Source of the DNA: an uncultured Candidatus Poseidoniales archaeon
GTDB taxonomy: Archaea > Thermoplasmatota > Poseidoniia > Poseidoniales > Thalassarchaeaceae
Length of the DNA stretch: 5,252 bases
Assembly (NCBI GenBank): GCA_950068635.1
Contig: CATMIM010000112.1
Coordinates: forward strand, 1-5,252
Reading direction: 5' to 3'
Shown here: in pieces, positions 1 through 5,252 of the stretch
How positions within the stretch are numbered: the first letter of the stretch is position 1
How the letters are laid out: each line of letters begins with the position of its first letter
Translations under genes and position numbers: made by a program
Notes under the pieces: generated by a model
Databases searched by the model: none
What the model was told of the DNA's origin: nothing
What the model saw: the letters and a program-made list of their open reading frames with translations, nothing else

Positions 1-485
1 TGTAGCTTTAGTTTGAACTTCAGAAGGAAGAGGAGGACTGCGGGCCAGATGATGTAGAAGTGCTCTTCAACCGCGAGAGACCATGTGTGTGTCAGCATGA
101 TGTTGTTCTCAGTTCGTGGGATGAAATTGAATGCATAAAATCCAGAATAGAGAAGTTGGATCTTGGTCGTGAAAGTCTCAAAAAATAGACTAACGACGAT
201 GACAGACATGATGAATAGATAGAACGCAGGAAAGATGCGTAATGCTCGTCTGATAATGAACATCTTCAGGTTGATTGAGCCGAGCGACTTGTATTCCAGA
301 TAGAGTAGATTCGTAATCAAGAATCCTGACAGAACGAAGAAAATATTGACACCATTGCCACCCCTAACCAATCCATACATCGGTGAACCTTCATAGTACC
401 AATCAATGAAGATGTGGAGATGGGTGACTACCACCATCAGGGCTGCATAGGCTCGTATCCCGTCTAGACCTAGGATTCGAGGCAC
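1..485 (-). CDS. Acyltransferase family 3 (OafA/WecH-like) membrane O-acyltransferase, N-terminal part
   Basis: The gene runs off the left edge; 161 N-terminal residues are visible, against about 350-650 in complete members. The family transfers acyl (often acetyl) groups across the inner membrane onto cell-surface sugars. Visible hallmarks are LGLDGIRAYAALMVVVTH near the N-terminus, with R11 and H22 matching the family's R-X10-H motif; NIFFVLSGFLITN (residues 47-59); RRALRIFPAFY (79-89); and SLAVEEHFYIIWP (136-148). Hydrophobic segments lie near 12-29, 44-62, 83-102, 109-122 and 145-157. The frame opens at position 540 and the only usable start is GTG at 485, eight bases after a GAGG ribosome site. 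GC is about 44%, far below its neighbours, suggesting horizontal transfer. It is transcribed divergently from the TerB-like pair. The family assignment is firm; the acceptor substrate is unknown. Confidence 0.93.
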   Translation of the reverse strand, partial: MPRILGLDGIRAYAALMVVVTHLHIFIDWYYEGSPMYGLVRGGNGVNIFFVLSGFLITNLLYLEYKSLGSINLKMFIIRRALRIFPAFYLFIMSVIVVSLFFETFTTKIQLLYSGFYAFNFIPRTENNIMLTHTWSLAVEEHFYIIWPAVLLFLLKFKLKL

Positions 486-515
486 ACAGTTATCCTCACC
501 GTCGATTCTTTCTAC

Positions 516-543
516 ATTGTCATGAGTGTTATCTGAAACTCAA
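516..543 (-). promoter_or_regulatory. Possible promoter of the acyltransferase gene
   Basis: In the 80-bp divergent spacer the minus strand reads TTGAGT (543-538), a 16-base spacer, then GACAAT (521-516), each matching four of six bases of the bacterial -35 and -10 consensus. It lies about 30 bases upstream of the GTG start. The match is weak, and it would be meaningless if the gene uses archaeal promoters. No convincing plus-strand promoter for the TerB-like pair was found in the same spacer. Confidence 0.2.
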
Positions 544-565
544 GCTGTTTCGGCGCAGGGTTGTT

Positions 566-1015
566 ATGGATTCCCGTTCTGCCCCGGCCATGCTCCCCGA
601 CACGCTGCACGAATTGCCGCGAGACGAACGCTTCGCATACGCCAAGTTGCTCGCCTACATCATGCGCATCGACGACGAGGTCACCATCGACGAGATGGCC
701 GTTTTCGAACAGCGGCTGGGGACCGCCCTGCTCTCACCTCGCCAGCGCAAGGAGGTGCGCTCATACCTGAACAATCCACCCACGCTCGACGAGTGCCTCG
801 CGGGCCTCGGTGAGGTGTCCAGCAGGCTGGCTCTTCGGGATGCTGCGCTGATGGCGGCGGCCGATGGAGTGATTGACGAGGAGGAGCAACTCGTGCTGGA
901 GCGCATCGCGCGGCGTATCGGCATGGATGAGGGGGTGGTCGACGACCTGCTCGACTGGGTGATGCGCGGCTACGACTGGATGCAGGAAGGGCTCGACCTG
1001 CTGAATGTGGAATGA
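566..1015 (+). CDS. TerB-like helical protein, first of tandem pair
   Basis: The product is a 149-residue acidic, all-helical soluble protein with no signal peptide or membrane segment. It shows two similar helical units: one around IDDEVTIDEMAVFEQRLG (residues 35-52) and one around LRDAALMAAADGVIDEEE (90-107), followed by a leucine-rich helix. Repeated aD-G-x-i-x-x-E-E units of this kind are typical of the TerB (tellurite-resistance B) fold, whose acidic residues can bind metal. The TerB assignment is by pattern only. ATG 566 is preferred over in-frame ATG 590 because AGGG lies five bases upstream; the paralogue's similarity begins at the second Met (MLPD), so 590 remains possible. The next gene starts 12 bases after the stop, implying a shared transcript. 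A sensor or scaffold role is inference. Confidence 0.75.
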   Translation: MDSRSAPAMLPDTLHELPRDERFAYAKLLAYIMRIDDEVTIDEMAVFEQRLGTALLSPRQRKEVRSYLNNPPTLDECLAGLGEVSSRLALRDAALMAAADGVIDEEEQLVLERIARRIGMDEGVVDDLLDWVMRGYDWMQEGLDLLNVE

Positions 1016-1027
1016 GGGGGCCGCGGC

Positions 1028-1504
1028 ATGAGCGGCATGCTCCCCGACGCCATCGACATACTCGACCCGGATGAGAAGACGCGCTACATCGAGTTGCTCA
1101 CCGTGCTGGCCAACGCCGACGGGGCGCTCGTGCGCGAGGAGATGGCGGCGCTCGAGGCGTTCATGGGCAGGGCGATGCTGCGCCCGGAGGAGCGGGAGAT
1201 AGTGCGCAGGGCGCTGCGCAATCCGCCTGACTTCGAGGATGTGGTTGAGAATATCTCAGAGCATACATTGCGACTTGCGCTCAGGGATTCGGTGCTGCTC
1301 GCGGCCGCCGATGGTGAGTACCATCCCCAGGAGATCGTCGTGCTCGAGCGCATGGCGAACCTCGCCGACATCGACATCGATGTGCTCGACGAACTCTACG
1401 ACTGGGTGACCGAGGGGTGGACTTGGCTGGCACGCGGCCGCCGGCTGCTCAATATCGAGATTCCCGGTGATGAACTGCTGCTGGGAGAGCCTGACTCCGA
1501 CTGA
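1028..1504 (+). CDS. TerB-like helical protein, second of tandem pair
   Basis: The 158-residue product is a paralogue of the preceding gene. From MLPD at residue 4 to LNIE at 144 the two align without a gap over 141 residues, with 59 identities by hand count (about 42%). The best-conserved block is LALRD, then LAAADGEYHPQE and VLERMA (residues 83-110); DWVTEGW (125-131) and the LLN(I/V)E end are also shared. The first acidic unit reads NADGALVREEM (29-39). It adds a 14-residue acidic C-terminal tail (IPGDELLLGEPDSD) absent from its partner. A GAGGGGG ribosome site overlaps the partner's stop region, about seven bases before ATG, so translation is probably coupled. Duplicated partners with diverged acidic motifs suggest a heterodimer, which is inference. 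The biological role is unknown. Confidence 0.75.
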   Translation: MSGMLPDAIDILDPDEKTRYIELLTVLANADGALVREEMAALEAFMGRAMLRPEEREIVRRALRNPPDFEDVVENISEHTLRLALRDSVLLAAADGEYHPQEIVVLERMANLADIDIDVLDELYDWVTEGWTWLARGRRLLNIEIPGDELLLGEPDSD

Positions 1505-1524
1505 GCACTGGATTATCGAGGTTC

Positions 1525-1569
1525 TGTGAGGAAGTTCCTGGAGCCCTGCCTGAGAGTATCTTCCTCGCG
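1525..1569 (+). repeat. Inverted repeat / possible stem-loop after the TerB-like pair
   Basis: GAGGAAG at 1528-1534 is exactly complementary to CTTCCTC at 1560-1566. With G·U pairs the stem can extend to 1525-1534 against 1560-1569, enclosing 25 bases. The left arm also forms an overlapping DNA palindrome, AGGAA-G-TTCCT (1529-1539). It begins 21 bases after the stop of the second TerB-like gene and 82 bases before the methyltransferase. No T-tract follows, so it is not a standard intrinsic terminator; an operator or a leader structure is possible. A second GC stem, CGCCC (1590-1594) with GGGCG (1599-1603), lies further on. The rest of the 1505-1650 spacer shows nothing recognisable. Confidence 0.35.
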
Positions 1570-1650
1570 AGCGCGCGCGTGTGGACGTGCGCCCCCGCGG
1601 GCGAACGATTCATACCGAGCGGCGGCGCGCGGGCGTTCTGGGGATGAAGG

Positions 1651-3645
1651 ATGCGGTCTGGAAATGTCAGCGGCTGGTACGCACGACTCGACCGTGAATG
1701 CCCTTCGCGGTTGGAGCAGATCGACACCTGGCTGACAGCCTGGGAAAAGGCACTGCGCCACGGTCAACCCGTGGCTGCGATGCTGCCCTCCCACTGGCCC
1801 ACTCTACCCGCGAGCCTGCTCACCGACCCCGGTCATGTGTTCGACCACCTGCTCTGCCGTCACGACGCCGAGAGCGATGGTCGCAGCCCCCGCGGCGCGC
1901 ACCCGACACCGACCCGGCTGGCCGATGCGGTCATCGCCGCCGAGTTGAGGCAGGACATCTCTCCGAGCAGTGTCAATGGGAACCACAAGCCGAACGTGTC
2001 GCTGGACGCGCTGCCGCCTGGCTTCCGGATGCATCTCGACAAGTTGAACCTCAGAGAGGAGGAGGAGTCTGATGTCGAAGTCGATGAAGAGACCGAAGCC
2101 GAGATCGCCGCTGGAATCCGCACTCGAAGCGGTATCCCTCTGCCATTCGCTGATCCAGCAGTAGGTGGCGGCCTGTTCCCGGCACGGCTGATTCGCTGGC
2201 ACGCCAGGGCGTCATCCGAGTTCGATGCTGATGAGCGGCGGGCCGACACACGATCCTTACTCTCCAAGATGCAGCTCTACGATGTCTGTGGGGTTGCCGT
2301 CACCGCCACCCTGCGCCGGCTGCACCTGACACTTGTTCGCCATGGGCTGGCCGCTCTCGACGATGACCCGGAACCGGGCATGTTGGCGCGCAGTGAGGTG
2401 GAGGAGATCCTCGCAGACGTGCTTTGCATGGGTGACACCCTGCGCGGTGACTGGCCGTGGGAGGAGGAGCCGCGACTGCTGATCACCAACCCGCCCTGGT
2501 TGCGCATCAAGGACAGGTTCCGCGGGCATCCTGAGGGAAGTCGCATGCGCAAGGAACTGGGGGCGGAACTCCGCGGCCTGCGTGATGAGGACGGAGCACT
2601 GCGCTTCTCCACGCTCAGAGGCAACGTGAATCTCTACCGTCTGTTCCTTGAACGCAGTCTGCAACTGGTCCGCGCCGGCGGACGCATTCGCATGATCGTG
2701 CCAGACAGTCTGCTGCGCGAGCAGAGCAGTGCCCCGCTGCGCAACCTGCTGGTCACCGAGCACGAGTGGACGAGCATCTGGTCGTTCCCAGAATCGGCTC
2801 GGCTGTTCGCCGGAGTCACCCAAGGTGTGCTGGTTCTCGGGCTGACGGTCGGTGGAGAGACCCAGGACATGATCTCCTACGGGCCCGCCGGCTCCGACGA
2901 CCTGTGTAACGTTCGTGGGCTGGACCCTTCGGTGCCGCGCCTCGTGCTCGACCGCGAGCGCTGGGAGCGGTGGAGCAGGGCGGACTGGTCGGTGCCGAGA
3001 CTGCCTGCGGACCGCTTCGAACGTGACCGGTTGCTGAAGACCATCGATGAACTCGCTGAACTGCCCCGCCTCGCCGAGGAGGGACACTGGCTGGCGGGTG
3101 CGTCCCAGCGGGTCAGGGTCCGTGTCGGAGAAATCGACCAGACCAACTGGTCGGCGGACATCAAGCCGTGGCGCAAGGGCAGCCGCGGTGCTCCATTCGT
3201 GCGCGGCATCCACTTCCGCAACGATGAGAGCAACGTCTGGCTGCAACACCCAGCATTCGATTCGAGCGTCCCGAGCACCGCGCCCGAGCGCAAGCAGGCG
3301 AAGTGGTGCGGGCCCCTGAAACCGGCGGATAACCCCCGCCTCGCCTGCCAAGCGATCGTCAACGCCCAGCAGACTCGGCGTCTGCGCTGGATCGTGCTGC
3401 CGGCCAGATGCGTTCTCGGCAACTCAGTCAACCACCTGCAGATCCCCGATGACATCCTCAAACTGCTGACAGCGGAGTTCGGCGGCTTGGATGAGGCGCT
3501 CGGATGGCTGTGTGAACTGCTGAACTCGCAGAAACTCGACGCCTGGGCCAGAGCGTGGGCGGCGAACAACAACGTGAACAACTACGAACTGGAACTGCTG
3601 CCCCTCCCACCCGTGCAGATGCAGGTTCCCTCAAACCTCGCCTGA
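1651..3645 (+). CDS. N6-adenine DNA methyltransferase, Eco57I/TaqI-like class
   Basis: The 664-residue protein is predicted to transfer methyl from S-adenosylmethionine to adenine N6 in DNA. In order: a helical N-terminal part (1-80); HPTPTRLADAVI (84-95), resembling the TP motif ahead of the catalytic domain; an unusual spacer of about 70 residues with an acidic stretch (135-151); motif I as DPAVGGGLF (168-176; usual form DPACGSGxF); GDTLRGDW (261-268); catalytic motif IV LLITNPPW (276-283); then GNVNLYRLFLERSLQLV and GGRIRMIVPDSLL (324-355). The C-terminal half (about 450-664), with FVRGIHFRN (516-524), CVLGNSVNHLQIPD (587-600) and LLNSQKLDAWARAW (623-636), resembles the TaqI-type recognition domain. 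No PD-(D/E)XK nuclease is seen and the protein is too short for a typical type IIG fusion. ATG 1651 is forced by an in-frame TGA at 1645-1647. It may be an orphan methylase or part of a restriction or defence set. Confidence 0.9.
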   Translation: MRSGNVSGWYARLDRECPSRLEQIDTWLTAWEKALRHGQPVAAMLPSHWPTLPASLLTDPGHVFDHLLCRHDAESDGRSPRGAHPTPTRLADAVIAAELRQDISPSSVNGNHKPNVSLDALPPGFRMHLDKLNLREEEESDVEVDEETEAEIAAGIRTRSGIPLPFADPAVGGGLFPARLIRWHARASSEFDADERRADTRSLLSKMQLYDVCGVAVTATLRRLHLTLVRHGLAALDDDPEPGMLARSEVEEILADVLCMGDTLRGDWPWEEEPRLLITNPPWLRIKDRFRGHPEGSRMRKELGAELRGLRDEDGALRFSTLRGNVNLYRLFLERSLQLVRAGGRIRMIVPDSLLREQSSAPLRNLLVTEHEWTSIWSFPESARLFAGVTQGVLVLGLTVGGETQDMISYGPAGSDDLCNVRGLDPSVPRLVLDRERWERWSRADWSVPRLPADRFERDRLLKTIDELAELPRLAEEGHWLAGASQRVRVRVGEIDQTNWSADIKPWRKGSRGAPFVRGIHFRNDESNVWLQHPAFDSSVPSTAPERKQAKWCGPLKPADNPRLACQAIVNAQQTRRLRWIVLPARCVLGNSVNHLQIPDDILKLLTAEFGGLDEALGWLCELLNSQKLDAWARAWAANNNVNNYELELLPLPPVQMQVPSNLA

Positions 3646-3650
3646 GGTGT

Positions 3651-3684
3651 CGGAGAGCGGAAATATTCGACCGGAGAGCGGAAA
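3651..3684. repeat. Pair of 13-bp direct repeats, 21-bp period
   Basis: CGGAGAGCGGAAA occurs at 3651-3663 and again, identically, at 3672-3684, separated by TATTCGAC. The start-to-start distance of 21 bp is two helical turns, so both copies face the same side of the DNA, as in tandem operators. They lie 6 bp after the methyltransferase stop and about 100 bp before the NTPase start. A regulatory site for the NTPase transcript is plausible but unproven. Confidence 0.5.
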
Positions 3685-3695
3685 ACGGCGTTTTT
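3682..3695 (+). terminator. Small inverted repeat with T-tract; possible terminator of the methyltransferase transcript
   Basis: AAAAC (3682-3686) and GTTTT (3690-3694) are exact complements around GGC, ending in a run of five T. The stem is short and AT-rich, so it is weak as a bacterial hairpin terminator, but a U-tract of this kind alone can terminate archaeal RNA polymerase. It overlaps the second direct repeat, so the two could be one regulatory element. Confidence 0.3.
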
Positions 3696-3768
3696 AGGGC
3701 ATATCTCTTTATCGGGCCTCCTACATCGTTGGTTAGGCATTCATCCAGCATACATCGATGCCACACCA

Positions 3769-3777
3769 AAGGAGAGG
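3769..3777 (+). promoter_or_regulatory. Ribosome binding site fixing the NTPase GTG start
   Basis: AAGGAG followed directly by AGG (3769-3777) is the strongest Shine-Dalgarno match in the window. AAGGAG ends eight bases before GTG 3783. It decides the start: the same frame stays open back to 3555, but that extension overlaps the methyltransferase coding sequence by about 90 bases and adds 76 residues lacking family features ahead of the P-loop. Confidence 0.8.
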
Positions 3778-3782
3778 TCAGA

Positions 3783-4367
3783 GTGGGCGTTCATCCGAAG
3801 ATCGGCATCACCGGTCTGCCGCGCAGCGGAAAGAGCGCGGTGATGCTGAAAGTGGTGCAGATGCTGCAGGATGATCGGGAAAAGGAACTGCGCAGCCGCG
3901 GTGAGAATCCCAGTGAACACAAGATCATCGGAGGGATGCTGACAGAGCCGATATTCGACGACCACGACAGGGTCGGATACTCGTGCATCAACTTCCGCTC
4001 CAAGGAAGCGGCCACGATGGCCCACAGGGACATCGATTCCAGATTACGCATTCTCGGATTCGGTATCGACCCCGACGCCCTCGACAGAGTCGCGGTTCCT
4101 GCCTTGCAAGAGGCGATGGATGAATGCGAGGTGATCGTGGTCGACGAGGTGGGCAAGTTCTCTGTGGAGTCCGATGCGTTCGTCGCCACCGTGCGTGCTG
4201 CCTTGGAGGTGGACAAGCCGACCGTGCTGACGCTGCACAAGAAGAGCCGCCACCCGCTGCTACAGGACATCCGCAGGCGGGATGACGCTCGAATTCTAGA
4301 GGTGACGCCGGTCAACCGGGCGTTGCTGCCATACAAGATCCACAAAATCATCCGAGAGACCTACTGA
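3783..4367 (+). CDS. THEP1-type nucleoside-triphosphatase (P-loop NTPase)
   Basis: The 194-residue soluble protein closely follows the THEP1/NTPase_1 family, which hydrolyses NTPs to NDPs in vitro; its cellular substrate is poorly known. The order is as expected: KIGITGLPRSGKS, the Walker A loop (residues 6-18, K17 and S18); IIGGMLTEPIFDDHDRVGY (48-66), equivalent to the family's GGF-T-E...R-x-G segment; VAVPALQEAMDECEVIVVDEVGK (103-125) with Walker B D121/E122; and LEVTPVNRALLPYKI (172-186) with the T-x-x-NR signature. Length is slightly above the usual 170-190, mainly from a charged stretch (29-47) after the Walker A helix. The GTG start sits behind a strong Shine-Dalgarno. The membrane-protein gene begins about 18-45 bases after its stop, so they may be cotranscribed. 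A link to the methyltransferase upstream is unsupported. Confidence 0.9.
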   Translation: MGVHPKIGITGLPRSGKSAVMLKVVQMLQDDREKELRSRGENPSEHKIIGGMLTEPIFDDHDRVGYSCINFRSKEAATMAHRDIDSRLRILGFGIDPDALDRVAVPALQEAMDECEVIVVDEVGKFSVESDAFVATVRAALEVDKPTVLTLHKKSRHPLLQDIRRRDDARILEVTPVNRALLPYKIHKIIRETY

Positions 4368-4385
4368 GCCGCTGTCACTTGACGG

Positions 4386-4853
4386 GTGCCATGCTCACGC
4401 CACTCCGGATTGATGCGTGGGTTTGATGCGTCGGCGTTGGCTCGCAAGCCCATGCAGGCACCAGCGCGCATCGCCAGCCGCGTGTTGCTCGGACTGGGCT
4501 TGGCGCTGCTCCTGGCCACCGCCTTCAGCCTGCAGGACGGGAGACTCCCTCCCGCCGAATGCCCTCCTGAGGAGGACCTCGGGCCCGATCCATGCATCGC
4601 GTCGGGTGACTTCGGCTGGCTGCTGCCGGGTGGCACGATCGCCTGCCTGCTGCTCGCGGGCATGCTGCACCTGCAGTACATGCGCGGGTTGCGCACGCCG
4701 CTGTCCGCTCTGTTCCCCAGCGAGGACGAAGAACGACTGCGGGAGCTCATGTTCACGGATGAGGTGGACGCGAGCGACGAAGATCGTCTGGGAGATGCTT
4801 GGGCCGATCTCGAGCGAGGACTGCTCGAACAGCACGTCGGAGAAGAGGAATGA
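4386..4853 (+). CDS. Small two-helix membrane protein, unrecognised
   Basis: I do not recognise a family. The 155-residue product has a short basic N-terminus, a hydrophobic helix (about 30-49), a proline- and acid-rich loop (50-77) with two cysteines (C59, C70), a second helix (about 78-98), and a strongly acidic charged tail (100-155) ending in GEEE. Basic residues before helix 1 and after helix 2 predict both ends inside and the loop outside, where the cysteines could form a disulfide. The start is uncertain: GTG 4386 is the first possible (an in-frame TGA lies at 4380-4382), with ATG 4413 and ATG 4452 as alternatives; none has a clear ribosome site, and all keep both helices. It lies between the NTPase and gcvH on the same strand. 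The function is unknown. Confidence 0.7.
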   Translation: MPCSRHSGLMRGFDASALARKPMQAPARIASRVLLGLGLALLLATAFSLQDGRLPPAECPPEEDLGPDPCIASGDFGWLLPGGTIACLLLAGMLHLQYMRGLRTPLSALFPSEDEERLRELMFTDEVDASDEDRLGDAWADLERGLLEQHVGEEE

Positions 4854-4916
4854 CCGGCACTTCACGCCAGCGAAAGGATTGTGCCGCATCCGCGCTCCGA
4901 GGGCGACTGAGATTCG

Positions 4917-5252
4917 ATGAGCGACATCCCCGAGGACCTGCGCTACACCGAGGAGCATGAGTGGGTGAGGCTCGAGGGTGACGAGGTGGTGGTGGGCATC
5001 ACCGACCATGCACAGGACGCGCTGACCGACATCGTCTACGTCGAGTTGCCCGAGATGGGCACCAGCGTGTCGGCGGGTGACGGCTTCGGCAGCGTGGAGT
5101 CGGTGAAGAGCGTGAGCGAGATCTTCGCACCGCTCTCAGGCGAATTGAGTGCTGTCAACGAGGCGCTCGAAGACGCTCCCGAACTGATCAATGACGACCC
5201 CTACGGAACGGGTTGGATAGTGCGCATGCGTCTCGAGGACAACAGGGTGTTT
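4917..5252 (+). CDS. gcvH: Glycine cleavage system H protein (partial at right edge)
   Basis: GcvH is the lipoylated shuttle that carries the aminomethyl intermediate from the P protein to the T protein and is reoxidised by the L protein, in cytoplasmic glycine catabolism and one-carbon supply. The first 112 residues are visible; complete members have about 125-130, so only the C-terminal helix is missing. Diagnostic segments are [22 protein letters not shown] (8-29), [11 protein letters not shown] (38-48), [19 protein letters not shown] (59-77) with lipoyl-lysine K64, and [21 protein letters not shown] (81-101). ATG 4917 is certain because an in-frame TGA lies at 4908-4910 with no other start between. 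The ribosome site is weak. A 63-bp gap separates it from the membrane-protein gene. No other glycine-cleavage gene is in view. All key residues are present, so it should be functional. Confidence 0.97.
   Translation, partial: MSDIPEDLRYTEEHEWVRLEGDEVVVGITDHAQDALTDIVYVELPEMGTSVSAGDGFGSVESVKSVSEIFAPLSGELSAVNEALEDAPELINDDPYGTGWIVRMRLEDNRVF

Noticed and set aside
1526..1735. A 69-codon plus-strand frame with a non-ATG start, bridging the spacer and the methylase start
   Set aside because: The product is rich in Arg, Ala and Ser without structure, overlaps the methylase N-terminus in another frame, and has no ribosome site.
2257..3351. A 364-codon open frame on the minus strand inside the methyltransferase gene
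   Set aside because: It lies wholly antisense to a gene with clear methylase motifs, has no recognisable motif of its own, and long antisense frames are expected in GC-rich coding sequence.
3635..3648. Hairpin ACCTC-GCCT-GAGGT spanning the methylase stop codon, as a terminator
   Set aside because: The stem is only five base pairs and is not followed by a T-tract; it may be chance.
3555..3782. A 76-residue N-terminal extension of the NTPase from the upstream open frame
   Set aside because: It overlaps the methylase C-terminus, has no family similarity, and the strong ribosome site at 3769-3777 places the start at GTG 3783.
4417..4920. A 167-codon plus-strand frame overlapping the membrane-protein gene and the gcvH start
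   Set aside because: Its Cys-, Ser- and Arg-rich product looks like a frame shadow; the overlapping frame gives two clean membrane helices with sensible flanking charges.
4850..4960. A 36-codon frame whose ATG overlaps the stop of the membrane-protein gene, with a purine-rich stretch in front
   Set aside because: The purine stretch is too close to the ATG, the product is Arg-rich and low in structure, and it runs into gcvH in another frame.

Overview
The window is a protein-coding stretch of a GC-rich prokaryotic chromosome. It carries seven genes or gene fragments, both edge genes being cut by the window. No rRNA, tRNA, CRISPR array or recognisable transposase is seen. The host is not certain. 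In favour of an archaeon (for example a Marine Group II / Poseidoniales-type euryarchaeon) are a THEP1-type NTPase, a family mostly known from archaea and some thermophilic bacteria, and frequent AGG/AGA arginine codons in GC-rich genes (5 of 18 arginines in the NTPase, hand-counted). A high-GC bacterium is not excluded.

Layout. (1) Minus strand, 1-485: the N-terminal 161 residues of a family-3 membrane O-acyltransferase. Its GC is about 44% by hand count, against roughly 63-68% in sampled lines of the other genes, so it looks acquired or marks the edge of a variable surface-polysaccharide locus. (2) Plus strand, 566-1504: two tightly coupled small acidic helical proteins of TerB-like character. 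They are tandem paralogues that align without gaps over 141 residues at about 42% identity. (3) 1505-1650: a 146-bp spacer with inverted repeats. (4) 1651-3645: a 664-residue N6-adenine DNA methyltransferase of the Eco57I/TaqI-like class with a C-terminal target-recognition region. It has no visible nuclease domain, an acidic insertion before the SAM-binding motif, and an apparently altered motif II. (5) 3646-3782: a 137-bp spacer with two 13-bp direct repeats exactly 21 bp apart. (6) 3783-4367: a THEP1-type nucleoside-triphosphatase starting at GTG behind a strong Shine-Dalgarno. (7) 4386-4853: a small two-helix membrane protein with an acidic cytoplasmic tail, unrecognised. (8) 4917 to the right edge: gcvH, the lipoyl carrier protein of the glycine cleavage system, missing only its last few residues.

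How they fit together. The right end (NTPase, membrane protein, gcvH) looks like ordinary chromosomal backbone. The left end looks accessory. The methyltransferase with the upstream TerB-like pair is the only candidate for a less familiar functional unit: TerB-type domains have been linked by comparative genomics to stress-response and DNA-processing systems. The spacers on both sides of the methyltransferase mean that a single operon cannot be claimed from sequence alone.
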